Shown: in pieces, positions 10,364-23,096 of the stretch
Numbering within the stretch: the first letter of the stretch is position 1
How the letters are laid out: every line of letters starts with the position of its first letter
Program-made: the position numbers and the translations under genes
The notes under the pieces: generated by a model
The model's input: only the letters and a program-made list of their open reading frames with translations
Told to the model about the DNA's origin: nothing
The model's database searches: none
Source of the DNA: Adineta steineri
Lineage: Eukaryota; Rotifera; Eurotatoria; Adinetida; Adinetidae
DNA: 64,000 nt
Reading direction: 5' to 3'
NCBI GenBank assembly: GCA_905250115.1
Contig: CAJNOI010000131.1
Location: 7,217-71,216 of the forward strand

Positions 10364-11806
10364 TTATTTTTATTTTATTCGATAAATGCCATCGTAATTG
10401 AAGAGATATAAAATCAAAATATTTTTTTCTTCTGTATTAATGTTACGAAAGATCTAATAAAAAAACTAATCTTTCTTTGTTCTTCTGATTGAATATATTT
10501 AACTGGTTTCAAATACTATTAATAAAATATATGTAGGTATAAAAAGTCAAAAAGAAACGAACGAGAAGTTTTTCATCGTCTGCAATAAAACATATAAAAA
10601 TTGAATAGGGCACATTTACATCTTTTTTTCATATTGCTTTCTCTCTATAATGGCAAGACATGAGGACTTTATTGAATCTGGTCTTATCTAGTTTTTGTAT
10701 TCATGTATAAACTGTAACATAGTATCACAAATAGATTCAAATTATGTGTATAAATTCATATACAACAGTTACTATAACCTTAAAAATATTTAGTATAATA
10801 AATCTTGTTTTGTTCTATTAAGATTTGGCTAGTAAATAAAGATGTAAATAATCAGAGAAAGGTGTGAGTGTGAAAGTGATGCTATAACATATTTCGATCT
10901 CTTTATAACTACACTTTAATTCAATTGATTAAGAAACGATATTTCTAATGAATTTGACTGAACATTGAGGTTTTTGATGAAGCACTAAAAAATCTGATGT
11001 TTTTTCTCGTTCGGATAGGAGGAGGTAGCCACAAAACGCGAAGACGAAAAAAAAGAAAGAAATATCATTTGTTTAGAGCCAAACGAAGCGACAAGCAGTC
11101 CATAGAAGGAAAAATGATTAAAATAATATAGTTCAGTATATTTTATGAGTAATGTCTTCTTTTATAGAAACAATTTCTATAGTTAGAATATAATTCATTT
11201 GACAAGATAGTGAAGCTACATTAATGTACAAGAGATAAATATTTATTTACAATGACTTTTATTTGGAAAATATCACAAATAAGATAATATTCGACGTCAT
11301 CAACAAAATCAATGAAAAACAATAGAATATATCTGTTTATTCCTGTTGTTGTCAATGCCTACGTTCACTATATATGAAATAAGCAGACGCAATTGTTTCT
11401 CATCGAAGAAATATGTTTACTGAGCATATAGATGAAGTCATTAGTTAATATCACCAATTTTTTTTCTGTCTTTCATGATATTTGAAAAATACTTTAAAAG
11501 GACAATGTAATTAAAAACAGAGTAATTTGCAGCAGAATATAACTATTTTTTTTCTTTTGTTAATATCTTGATGCTAACGAATTCAATCCTCTAAATAGTT
11601 AAAGAAACAACAATAACATAGTGTAGTTATGGATGTATCATTGTTGTTGGAAAAAAAACTTGTTGCAAAACGTACGGCGCTTTTTTCCGGGAATGAATAA
11701 TTATTAAATGAGAGAGAAAGACTGTTGTAGAAAACAGAAGAAAACAACTAGTGATACAAGTTAGTCAAACATTTATAAAATATTTTAGAAACTAAAGAAA
11801 TACAAC
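10364..11806. other. Intergenic stretch with a minor G-rich patch
   Basis: Mostly A+T-rich. A short telomere-like word, GGTGTGAGTGTG, stands at 10861-10872. No gene is visible; the promoter of the propeller gene is presumably near 11600-11800. Confidence 0.4.
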
Positions 11807-13735
11807 ATGTTTTGGATATTATTTATTTTATCATTATTTTCTGTTTGTAATTCTATTCTTATTACTAAAATACAAAATATTATAATAGTTGGTAATATGT
11901 ATAATAATTTACTCAATGTAACAGAAGATCAATGCATATGTGAAATGATCAAAGTAAATGATTCAATATCTGCTTTGAATTATTTTTCATCAAATCAAAC
12001 TTGTCAATTATATCGTTCAAATAGTAGTACAATTTATGTTGAACTTTATCTAAATTCTACTTTTATATTTCTTAATCAATCATCAATGTCAATATTAAAT
12101 ATTCAAGAATATCGTAAGTTTTCATTTCGCAATACTACAAAAATATGATAACTATTTATAGACCCAAATTCTAATAATTTGACGTTTATGTTTTTTAAAT
12201 TCCAAAAAAATTTGCTAATATATCAATGATATTTTCTGTTGACTGTAATTTGTAGTATTCGCTAGTGATTAGTATCTGTCTTCGGATTGTATTGCACTAC
12301 ATTAATCTCTTTTTTCCGAAACAGAGCCGAGTACAACATCATCAACACCAACAGCAATATCATCAACATCAACTTCAACAACAACATCAACAACAACAAG
12401 TGGTGAGTATGGAGTTAAACACTTAATACTTCTAATCATATCAAAGTCAAATAAATAAGACGAGTTTATTGCATAGAAAAATTCTGAAGATGAAAAAACT
12501 GATCTTTCTACAAAGGCAAGCTAGTATCTATATACGAAGCTGAATGTACTAGTTGACGTTTTCTAACTTCTCGTGATTCTCTAGACTCGACTGTTTTATC
12601 CTTCTCTAAACATTAACTAAACTAAAAAGTCGGCCTGTAAAACGATGACTTTTTGTCTATAAATCATACAAAAATATTAAAATAATTTTTGTCTTTAATA
12701 GTCTGCAATAATACGTTTCATGATCAAGCTACTTACTCAGTTGGTAGTGGTCCACGCTCAGTAGCGGTCGTCGATGTGAATAACGATAATAAGCCTGATA
12801 TTATTGTAGGAAACTCTGGTTCGAACACTGTCGGTGTTCTTCTCAATGCAGGCAGTGGCACTTTTAATACTCAAACTAATTACTCAGATGGCTCTTCTCC
12901 ATGGTCAGTAGCAGTTGTCGATGTGAATAGTGACACAAAACCTGATATTATTGTAGCAAACTTTGGTTCGAACACCGTCGGTGTTCTTCTCAATGCAGGC
13001 ATGGGCACTTTTAATACTCAAACTAATTACTCAGTTAGCTCTTCTCCATGGTCAGTAGCAGTCGTCGACGTGAATAGTGACACAAAACCTGATATTATTG
13101 TTGCAAACAAAGGTTCGAACACCGTTGGTGTTCTTCTCAACGCAGGCAATGGCACTTTCAATGCTCAAACTACGTATCCAGTTGGCACTAATCCATCCTC
13201 AGTAGTAGTCGTCGACGTGAATAATGACACAAAACCTGATATTATTGTAGCAAACACTGGTTCGAACACCGTCAGCGTGCTTCTTAACGCAGGAAGTGGT
13301 ATCTTTAATGCTCAAACTAATTACTCAGTAGGCACTAATCCATGGTCAGTAGCAGTCACCGATGTGAATAGCGACAACAAACCTGATATTATTGTTGCAA
13401 ACTATGGTTCGAACACCGTTGGTGTTCTTCTCAACACGGGTAGTGGCACTTTTAATGGTCAAATTATGTATCCAGTCGGCAGTTCCCCAGTATCAGTAGC
13501 AGTCGTCGATGTGAATAGTGACACAAAACCTGATATTATTGTAGCAAACACTGTTTCGAACACCGTCGGTGTTCTTCTCAATGCAGGCATGGGCACTTTT
13601 AATACTCAAACTAATTACACAGTTGGTACTAATCCTCAAGTAGTAGCAGTCGTCGATGTGAATAGCGATAATAAACCTGATATTATTGTTGCTAACTATG
13701 GTCCGAACAGTGTCAGTGTTCTCTTGCATTGTTAA
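11807..13735 (+). CDS. Secreted PAN-like + FG-GAP/VCBS seven-bladed propeller protein (copy 2)
   Basis: Three exons fit in phase: 11807-12113, 12325-12402 and 12702-13735, giving 472 residues. Exon 1 encodes a signal peptide (MFWILFILSLFSVCNS) and a small Cys-containing domain with DQCICEMI and SNQTCQLY, resembling a PAN/apple fold, plus several N-glycosylation sites. Exon 2 is a Ser/Thr linker coded by TCA/ACA repeats. Exon 3 is 1034 nt and encodes CNNTFHDQ then seven 49-residue units, each with DVNSDxKPDI Ca-binding loops and GSNTVGVLLNAG; the last residues are VSVLLHC. Seven equal units suggest one closed seven-bladed propeller. It is probably a secreted or surface lectin- or adhesin-like protein; the ligand is unknown. 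The units are more alike within this gene than to the units of the 4029-5062 copy. Confidence 0.85.
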
Positions 13736-15240
13736 GACTTATCAATGACTAACCTTTATTTATTCATTAACATTTTACTATTCTACTAAAAACATTACGC
13801 TTATAAAACATTATACGATGGAAACTGCTATTTACGCTCGCTCGATATTATGAATTTCAACAAAACATTGCGATTATGGATAATATTGGCAAATACACTA
13901 GTATATTCATACATTGGACAGTAATTCATTCTTTAATAATAACATTTCTAGTTATGGAACTTTTCTGAATACATGGAACTATATGTATTAGAATTACTCA
14001 AAGTGCAAAACACTATAGAAAAGTTTCATAGGTTTAATTATTTTTCTCTGATCTGTTGAAAATAAGATCATTCATTTTGAAAATAAATAAACTACTGCTG
14101 ATTCTTTGAGAGAAAGTCTACTTGAAGATGTGACTAGTGTGATGAGAATGATAGTAAAGAAGAAAGTTACTCTCACATCCTTCTAAATATAGTTCAATGA
14201 AAATTGAAAGATCTATTGGAAACTATCTAATATCTTTTAGTCCTCTAGATTTCTATCAATATAAATTTAAAGTACGATAAACCAAATGAATAAAATAGTT
14301 TATCTGATTTAATTAAGATTCTTACTTTTTTTCATTATATGTTCAATATATAAGATAATATTTAAGATTTATTATTGATTTCTAAGCCAGTATCATTTCT
14401 AATTTTAGATTTTCGATACGTTATTAAAATACATCTACCGCTTTTATTATACCCATAATTTCTAGTTGTTTACCAATGCTTCTTACAGAATCATTACAAC
14501 TAATCATATGATAAGAATATTATCATCGATATCGATACCATATCAATACAACTCTTGTCTATATACAACTATTTGATACAATAATAAAACTGTTATTGAA
14601 AATATGTGTACAGTATATATTTTTCTATTGAATAATAATAAGATAAGATTCCTTTTAAATATCAGCATTGAATTGTGGAAGAGCGACCTCTCTAGTGAAA
14701 TATTTTACTTTGGTTATGAGATATATCCATTCATTATTATTTATATTTGAGTATATCATTCCAAGTCCAAGAAGATCAAGAAATGTCATTATCAGTTGAT
14801 AAACGATAAGAAAAAAATATGTAATATTTTAATTCTATATTGAATCAGTATTTTTAGATATTTCATTTATGTATATACATATGACATCATTATCCTCACG
14901 TGATATTTTATTATTATTTGTTTAAAATTAGTAAAAAACATCATTTTCTTATATATAACTTTCGAATGATTCGATACTATCTTTATCATTATTATTATCA
15001 CCAATTTTTACATTTCTAATCAAAAATGCAACTTAATAATATCATTTAGACAAAAACAAATACTAATGTTAAAATAGATTTATCAGGTAAAATGTTTCCT
15101 CAAGATTTAGTAATTCAAAGTTGAAGAACAAATAAATCAATAAAATGAAAAACATTGTATGATATTTAGTTTTAAGAAAATGAAAAATAAAATATAATAT
15201 ATAATCTTAATTATATTAATACATATTAAAATATTTGTAG
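13736..15240. other. Intergenic stretch
   Basis: A+T-rich; apart from the decayed fold-back at 14128-14187 nothing is recognised. TTTGTAG directly before 15241 could be a splice acceptor, so a short upstream WDR59 exon could lie here. Confidence 0.4.
14128..14187. repeat. Decayed telomere-type fold-back
   Basis: GATGTGACTAGTGTGATGAG on the left and CTCTCACATCC on the right are imperfectly complementary around a purine-rich loop, in the same layout as the fold-backs at 3610, 5309 and 47466. Confidence 0.35.
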
Positions 15241-18200
15241 ATGATGATTTATGAACGAAATAGTAGTGCAACAACAAATCATCCACTTACATTTGATACG
15301 GGCAAAAATCTACTTAATTTTGATTGTCATTCCATAGCCTTTAATGATCAAGAAACACGTCTTTTACTTGTCGGTAATCATGATCTTGCATTTATTAATT
15401 TCGAAACAACTACTTCACAAATTGATCATATAATTGGTGAAGATGGAAATACCTTTATACCATCTTTATCTGATATTAAATTAGTATCCTTATTTGATAC
15501 ATGTAATATTAATCGACCAATTGTTGAATGGAATCATTGTGATACAAATCAATATGCTGTAGCTATCGATCGTATTGTTCGTGTATATACTGTTGATCAT
15601 TCACGTATAAATGAAACAAATATGGTTATTGATTCACATCATCAAGTAAGAAAAGTTCTTGAAAAAAAAGAACAAAGTGCGTCGGCCGGGAGTCGAACCC
15701 GGGTCGGCTGCTTGGAAGGCAACCATGCTAACCGTTACACCACCGACGCCTTGATAATACGAACATTATTTTACTACTTAATCGGATAAATCTGAATAAT
15801 ACTTAATGTTTTCTTTTTCTTTTTGTTTCTAGCGTCCTATTTCAACAATATCATATTCACCACATGATCCTTGTTTGTTATTAACAGGATCACTTGATGG
15901 ACAGATTCAAGTTTGGGATACTCGCAATTGTACATCAAAAAGTCCAGCTAATTTGAAATTTACACAATCAACACCATTTAGTATTCGTCGTATTCAATGG
16001 TCATCAACAAAATCTGAGAATTCAAATCAATTAGCAGTTCAATGTGATCGTTCTATACGATTATATGATATACGACGAACAGATTCATGTTTATTTTCTT
16101 CAACTGATTTAGAACATACACAACGTATAATTAGTATGGATTGGACAAAACAAAATCATTCAATTGCTACACTTTCTTTGGATCATTCTATAAGAATGTT
16201 TTCAACAAGTGGTCAAATTATTGCAGAATCATTGCCAAATGAACAATCTCCTTATACATTTAGTAAAGTATGAATAACAAAATTTGACTTAGTTTTATTG
16301 ATTAAAAGTAAACAAATAATTTAGATTCGAACAACTGCTTACGATAATTTATTTATATGTGCATCACGCGATTCTACAGCATCAGCATCAGCAGCAAATG
16401 GTTTTGTTGGTTGGCGTTGGGATGAAGATCAATATTTACGACCATTAACGGATCATATATTAACAATAACTCCATCACCAATTGTTGATTTTTGTTTTGT
16501 TACAAATCCACGTTTATTAACTTTATTTAATAATTATTCATCATCTCGTTTAAATGATGAATCAGTAAATCGTTTTCTTCTACTTACTTGGTGTCGTGAT
16601 GGACATTTATATTTAATTGATATGGATTCAACATTTCGACAAGCATGGACTAATCAACAAGCACGTAGTAAAAAGATCAGTCAATCCGATTCATCTAGTT
16701 CATCAAGTATACCACGTACATCATCAAATTTAAATCGACAACAACAAACAACTCGAATTAGTTCCACGAGAGCGCCAATGGATGCTATTAAAGATGAAGT
16801 AACTGATGGTGGTGAAACGGATGATGATGATTTTCAAGGAGTGTCAATGTCGCCAGACAATACAATGGAATCTTCTGATCCAAATGATGAAATTAGCGAT
16901 TCCGTTTTGTAAGTAATACTATATACGATTTTTTTATTAATTTTATTCTAGAAAAAAGAAACTTCGTCAACAAAATATTTCATGTATTTCTAGACTTGAT
17001 CAAAGTAATGATACAGTAACAGAAGTATCCGTTAAAAGTGAATTAAATTCTTTACAAAATGAGTATGGTCCATATATAACTGTTGAAGGAAAAGATGAAC
17101 AACGTCGTATGTGTGTAGTTCGTTGTTTATATTCATCAGATCATTCTCTATCATTTCGTATATATCTTTTCTTATCACGTCATTATCCTACTATATCACA
17201 ATTATTTGTTCGTTTTAAATTATCAACAATATATTATGATGAACGTGTAAAACCATTTCAATCTCATATACAAAAGATGTTTGATGAAGTATCATCAAAT
17301 TGTTTTTATCATGGACAATTATGTTTACATAAATGTTTAATAAAATTAAAATCTTTATTTGATATACATCATAAACAGGAAAATATACTATCAAGTATAG
17401 GAACAATGACAGGTAATTCAAATAAAAAACGTGAACAATCATTAACAAGTTCGGAAAATGATTCATCGAATGGAATACTCAATGATAGTAGTAATAATAT
17501 CAATAATAATAATAATGCAAATATTAATAATAATAATAGTACGAATGGTTCTAATCGAATATTTGGTCCATCATTATCAGCACGTACAAGTAGTAGTCAA
17601 ACGTCAGGTGCTTCATTTGGTCAAGCAAGTCGTCGTACATGTGGTGCACGTTTTTCAAGTGCTACACATCTAGTATGTTTTGGTCAGATATCGAATGGTC
17701 AACAAATGAATTCAGCATCAATTTTAGCTGGATTAAATGATGGATCAACAAATCGACCACAATCATTACCTTTGCGTTCCACAAGTTTAACAGTTGCAAA
17801 AAGTCGAGAAAATTCAACTTCCATTGAACAATCAAATTATCGACCACCAACAACAAATACAATGCAAATTCAACAAACATCCAATGCACAACGTTTACCA
17901 ATGTTTTCAGCACCTGTTCGTTCAACATTAGGCACAAGCGTATTCAATGATCATCAACGTATGTCATCTTATCGTCCGTCACTAAGCCAATTAATTCATC
18001 CATGTTCAACTGTTTCAATATATGATGTATCAATATTATTACCTGTTAGTAAAAAATTAGCTGATGATTATAAAATTGAGATAAATAATCCAATATATAT
18101 GTGTGAAGAAAATGGAACTTTAACACAAGCAATGGGTAAAGATGAGTTAGCACATTGTTGGCGTTTACTTAATGGTTTATTAGATATACAACCAAATTTA

Positions 18201-18859
18201 CAAGCAGATGATCCTTGGTTTCAAACACCAATTGCTCAAGGTAAATTGAAATTTAAATAAAATAAAAAATATTTTTTTTTGTTATCTTTTCCTCCTTTTA
18301 TTTAGGCTTAATCAAACATTTAGTATCAAATTATGTTATGAATGGTGATATACAATCAGCAAGTATGTTTCTTTTAACAATGTCTCAAACACCCTATTTA
18401 AAAACAAAATTTCAATCAAAATTAATTAATGAACATAATAATGATCCTGTTTTATATTCTTATGCATGTTTATTACATCGTTGGAAACATTTTTATAGAC
18501 GAACACAAATTTTATCTCAAATTGATCATAATTGTCAATCACCTGCACCAATAAATCAAATATCACCAATTACAACAGCTATTATATGTTCAATTTGTTT
18601 AAAACCTGTTTTAGGTCAACATTTTTTATGTGCATCATGTGGTCATGGCGGACATTTAACACATATGCATGAATGGTTTTCATCTGACGAACCTAAACAT
18701 AGATTATGTCCAGAAAAAGATTGTATATGTAAATGTATTTTAAAACAACAAGAATTATTAACATTGAGTGCAAGTCAAATGCAACAACAAACACCAACGA
18801 TAACAACACCACGATCGTTTTTTGCTCGTCAATCATCAGGTGGTATTCGTCCCATGTAA
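15241..18859 (+). CDS. WDR59: WDR59-like GATOR2 subunit
   Basis: Five exons (15241-15645, 15833-16267, 16325-16908, 16952-18240, 18306-18859) join in phase to 1088 residues. The N-terminal part is a WD40 propeller (SLDGQIQVWDTRN; SIRLYDIRR; ATLSLDHSIRMFS; LLTWCRDGHLYLID). A Ser-rich acidic linker is followed by an RWD-like domain (LQNEYGPYITVEGK; GQLCLHKCLIKLKSLFDI, compare the Cys-Leu motif of human WDR59), the RTCGARF segment and YDVSILLPV. The C-terminus is a zinc-binding domain: CSICLKPVLG, CASCGHGGHLTHMHEWF and a final Cys cluster, diagnostic of WDR59. GATOR2 relays amino-acid status to mTORC1 at the lysosome. The first intron contains an antisense tRNA gene. The start could be one exon further upstream because TTTGTAG precedes the ATG. 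Confidence 0.88.
15662..15669 (-). terminator. Pol III T-run terminator of tRNA-Gly
   Basis: Eight A on the + strand, read as T8 on the minus strand, start 9 bases after the tRNA discriminator base. Confidence 0.75.
15678..15749 (-). tRNA. tRNA-Gly(TCC): tRNA-Gly (anticodon TCC) inside WDR59 intron 1
   Basis: On the minus strand a 72-nt cloverleaf runs from GCGTCGG (15749) to CCGACGC plus discriminator A (15678). The anticodon stem GTTGC/GCAGC encloses the loop CTTCCAA, giving anticodon TCC. Box A-like TGGTGTAACGGTTAGC and box B GGTTCGACTCC are present, and the T arm is perfect. T8 at 15669-15662 is a Pol III terminator just downstream. There is no intron; CCA is not encoded. It closely resembles metazoan tRNA-Gly(TCC) as I remember it. 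Confidence 0.95.
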
Positions 18860-18958
18860 AGTTTTCGAGAGAAGAAAAAAAACATAATTCTTTATTTTTT
18901 TTTGTATATGTATATATGTCTTATGTATGTCATAATATTGAATAATAAGAAAATAAAT

Positions 18959-19144
18959 TTAACTAAAATAAATTACATAAAGAGCATGAATAACACCAGG
19001 AATCCAAAACAGAAGATACAGAATAAGATTAAGTATTACAGTTGAATTACATTGTTTTTGAACGAAAAATACAGCTAATGGTGGAATAAATATAATTAAT
19101 ATAATCAGAAGAGTTGTTTTGCAGCAATTTGAAATTTCTACCAT
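18959..19144 (-). CDS. PMP3/UPF0057 small membrane proteolipid
   Basis: A single-exon 61-residue protein with two hydrophobic hairpin segments: LLIILIIFIPPLAVFFVQK and NLILYLLFWIPGVIHALYVI. The PPLAVF and FWIPGVIHALYVI motifs and the length are typical of the PMP3/UPF0057 family (stress-induced plasma-membrane proteolipids that affect membrane potential and salt tolerance in yeast and plants; nematodes also have them). It lies tail-to-tail with WDR59, with 99 bp between the stop codons. The start is the only Met before the first helix. Confidence 0.9.
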   Translation of the reverse strand: MVEISNCCKTTLLIILIIFIPPLAVFFVQKQCNSTVILNLILYLLFWIPGVIHALYVIYFS

Positions 19145-19838
19145 ATTGTAACTACTTCTTTACGAATTTAAATGTTAGTTATGACAACGAAAAATGTCGA
19201 AGGACAACAGTTAGAAAAAATGTTTTATTTAGAGAAGAAATACTTAACGACAATTTTTTTTAATGTAAAAGAAAAATACATAGACAAACAATGCACCATT
19301 TTTTTTATTCATTTATAAACGTCAAATATTTGCATGTTAATTAGCAACGAAAAGACATTTGTGCATATTTTTATTTAATTTTCTTTAATTTAACTGAGAG
19401 ATATCACTCGACAAATTTGTTTATTGACTAACAGAAAATGTTTTTATCAAGGATACATTAGGTTACTTTATGTGTTAAATTTCAATAGTACTAAAAACGA
19501 TATATATATATTCAGAAGAAAATATTTTTCTTAGATATTTGTGTAAAATGTAGATCGATATATTGCCAGTTGTAGGCAAATAATAAGAATACAATTTAAA
19601 AATACATTTGACTCTATCATCTCAAGGACTAGTTCACACATAAAAATGTGTTATTACCTTTTCTCACAATGATTTAGACTATGAAAAGTATGAACAAATT
19701 GTCAATATTGATCTTATCATTCTATTTTTCAAATCTATAAATACTAGAAAAGTAGTGCAGACATAAAAAAAGGACCTATATTGTTCAAAAACCTTTTTCT
19801 AACATCTTCATAGTATTATTGCATATTTATTGAAAGTT
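19145..19838. other. Divergent promoter region
   Basis: 694 bp of A+T-rich sequence between the PMP3-family gene (minus) and the first four-TM gene (plus). No other feature is recognised. Confidence 0.45.
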
Positions 19839-20478
19839 ATGTTTGCACAACAACGAATATCTCCTCTATATACTGTACCTATGTATGGTTATTCAGCTCA
19901 TAAAACAGTACCTTATTACTTATCAACAATGGATATCAATTGGACTGATACATGGCCTACTATTCGAACAATACTTCTTAGTAGCATAATGTTTATTTGT
20001 AGTTTAGCTGTTATAGGTCTTGACATTGCCAATTTGGCAATTGAAGGTTCAAAAACAAATACATCGCCAGAAATAGGAATGAGTCCTGCAAAGGTTGGTG
20101 CTGGCATTTGGTGTGGATCTATATCATTCTTGGCTGCTCTTTTTATTTTTATGATTAGTATGTACAAAGATTTTCTTTATTTTATATAATATTATCTATT
20201 TAGTTGTCGTACAAAATAAACGTGTTGCAGCTATATTTGCTTTAATAGCAGTTACATTCGCTTTCTTCTTTACAATTGTTTTAGTTGGTCTTACTGCAAA
20301 TTCAATTCAAATCTATAAACATTCAAATGTTGCTCACCCTTTAGATAGACGACAATACAAACTTATTATTGCTATACTATCAATAGGTTTATTTCTTATG
20401 ACAAACTGTATAATATTCTTTCTTTTATATATCCGTGTCTTTTTTTCATCATTGACACGTCGATCAACAACATATTGA
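19839..20478 (+). CDS. Four-transmembrane protein, MS4A/MARVEL-like layout (paralogue 1)
   Basis: Two exons, 19839-20157 and 20204-20478, join in phase to 197 residues. After a cytosolic-looking N-terminus with Tyr/Pro there are four hydrophobic helices: TIRTILLSSIMFICSLAVIG, then GAGIWCGSISFLAALFIFMI, then AAIFALIAVTFAFFFTIVLV, then IIAILSIGLFLMTNCIIFFL. A GAGIWCG motif at the start of helix 2 resembles the G.GIW.G motif of CD20/MS4A- and TMEM-type tetraspan proteins. The loop between helices 3 and 4 is polar. Intron position and phase are the same as in the next gene, showing a tandem duplication. The first ATG, at 19839, is used; an in-frame TTG lies nine bases earlier. Function unknown. 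Confidence 0.8.
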
Positions 20479-21109
20479 CAAACATTAACATCAGTATTAA
20501 TAACTATTTTTTTTCTATTGATTATTTTCTACATACATATTATATATATAAATATATTTTGAACCAAAACACAATTAATCGACTAAGATATTTTTGTTTC
20601 GTACATGTACTGTTCCACTTATAATATAGAACGGATGGCCATCTATATAATGTATAAATAGTAGTATTTTTATTATTAATTGTCAGCTTTTTTGCTTTCG
20701 ATTTTATGTGGAAGGACAGACAGCATTTTAATATTAGTGAAAATGATATGGGGTGTTTACTATTTAAGATAGTCATCAAATTCTACAGTGTGTGAAGGTT
20801 GACCTTGTTTTGTTAAACAATTCTGGTTTACCTGTACATATATATATATGTATATTAGTATATTCCTTTAAAAGGGCTTTAATTAGTGTTATTTTTACAA
20901 GTTTTATTTGCAACCTCAAAATATCATCTGTATGTGTCAGAAAGGAAGAAACTAGTGGGATATGCGTCATTGATTACTTATCAGAACTAAAAAGTGAAGC
21001 ACTATAAAGCGGTATTTTTATTTTATTTTCATCATCGTTTATCATACGAACTAATAGTATACAAACAGTATCAAAAAATATTAATACAACATATTAAATT
21101 GTGATAAAT
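20479..21109. other. Spacer between tandem paralogues
   Basis: 631 bp, A+T-rich; the short open frames on both strands have no family features. Confidence 0.45.
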
Positions 21110-21732
21110 ATGTTGGGTGCTGCTCCTTATGGTCAACGACGTCGTCCTATTGGACCTTATCGAACTAAATCGCCACTGGATATTGCTTGGAGAGTAACAT
21201 GGCCATACTTTATTACAACTATTCTTGCTACTATGATGATACTATGTACTCTACTTATTGGTGCACTAGAAATAGCATCATTATCTAAAAGTACAAGTAC
21301 AGCTCTATATGGAAATACTTCTTCAACGGGTGCTGGTATTTGGTGTAGTCTATTTTTTTCTATTGCTTGTATACTTATTCTTCTTATAAGTAAGTAATAT
21401 ATATATATATATATGTTCAATTGACAAAGAAGACTTCTTTGTTTTTTTATATAGATTATATGCCTCATGTTCGTTTGTGGGCTACAATAGCTTTTATTGC
21501 GAGTATTATTGCTGTTTGTTTTGGTATTATTCTTATTGGCTTAGATTCTAAAGCGATACAAGATGGACGAGCATATAATAGTCTACCTGTTAAAACCCAG
21601 ATTCTTTGTGCACAATTAGCTTTTGCTATTGTAGAATTACTACTGTGTTTTGTCTATATTGGCATATATATAATGGTTGTTATATTGGCTCCTAGTCGTA
21701 TCCGTCGAACCCCACGAGTACTTGTTCGTTAG
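21110..21732 (+). CDS. Four-transmembrane protein, MS4A/MARVEL-like layout (paralogue 2)
   Basis: Two exons, 21110-21389 and 21455-21732, join in phase to 185 residues. The plan repeats that of the gene at 19839: an Arg/Pro/Tyr-rich N-terminus, helix 1 (TTILATMMILCTLLIGALEIA), the GAGIWCS motif opening helix 2, helix 3 (LWATIAFIASIIAVCFGIIL) and helix 4 (FAIVELLLCFVYIGIYIMVV), with a basic tail. The split after helix 2 is at the same codon phase as in paralogue 1. Sequence identity is moderate, so the duplication is not recent. The intron ends in a TATA microsatellite. Function is not known. Confidence 0.8.
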
Positions 21733-23096
21733 AGCGTCATATGAACTATTAATAAACCATTTCTAAATAAAATAGTTTTACTTTTTTTAAATTTTGTTTC
21801 ATATTAAAAAGAATAGATATATTGAAAAAAAAATTATCATATTGCTATTAATATGAAAGTATCATAAGTAAGATTTTTATCGAATTGATTTATCGTGTCA
21901 AATTTATATCATATATATGTTGACAAATAGAAAGATAAGTGTGATATATTTACCTTGATTGTTTAGACTTTACTATTTTTCTGTGTCAAGGTCTATGCTT
22001 TACAGTCAATATATGATTAATATTAGTTGGACACAAAAAACAAATATCTCAAGAATCAGATTTATTTAAATAGTGTGTTGCTCTGTACGGAAATCATTAA
22101 TTGTGTTTACTATTTATCTAGTGTTTTTATTTATCGGATATCTGATTTATAAAAATATATTTTTCAATATCATATTTTTGTTAAATTAAGCTAGCAAGAA
22201 AATTATTCGCGTACAACATTTACTCATTATGTACGACTAGCGTGAAACATGCATATAATAAACCTATAATAATATACTCTCAAAACTATTTTCTATATGA
22301 CTATATATTTAGCTTAGAGGATCTGAATGAAGAAAATTTATCTAAATTTGTACTCGTGTATTGAATCTAAGCGAAGGTCTACTTATCTATTTTGTCATAA
22401 ATTATCTTAATTGAAAGTTTTTTTTTTCGGCTATCTAACAAGGTTATCATCTGTATAATGCATTCAGTCGTAGCATATAGGAGACTAATAGTAAAGAATT
22501 AAAGAAAGTTATAAATAATTTACATATTTATTTTTTATAAGTGCTCACGTGAATGAAAATTCAGTGTATATAAAATTATTGAAGGTATTTGACGATATTT
22601 ATGAGTTTCGGTTGAGTATTTAATTAGCTTATCTTCGATTACATTGATTTTAGATTTAACTAAATTTATAGTATTTTAATATCCAAAAAAGAAAATTAAC
22701 ATGGTATAGAATGACCTCTTCCGTACAAATGATCGTTTGTCGACATATATATATAAACCAACCAAAATCTTTGCTATTTACATTACCTTAATTAAATGAT
22801 TGACTAATCGATTATTTGAATAAACTGTGGTTTTTCAATGTTTACAAACAAAGATATATTTTATTTTATTTAGAATAATAAATAATCCTCTATAGAACTA
22901 ATTCATATCTGTCGTAAACATAGTCAGCATTTAGGTCCATTCTAATAAATATTCATATGTATATGCATGTTGATTCTATCTTCGATAAGTTAAAGTGACA
23001 CATAATATATTCTACAAGGATGGTGTTTATTTTATCAATAGAATTGTTATTATTCTCTTGTGTATTATGTTCTATGATAAAATTCATTTTTAGATA
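21733..23096. other. A+T-rich intergenic stretch
   Basis: 1.36 kb without coding pattern. TTTTTAG three bases before the RFK start codon (23087-23093) looks like an acceptor, so a non-coding first exon of RFK probably lies here. Confidence 0.45.

Noticed and set aside
17458-17937. Open frames on both strands over the WDR59 linker
   Set aside because: Shadows of Asn/Ser-rich low-complexity coding sequence in the WDR59 frame.
19830-19838. Upstream TTG as start of the first four-TM gene
   Set aside because: The ATG at 19839 is the first Met; a non-AUG start has no support.
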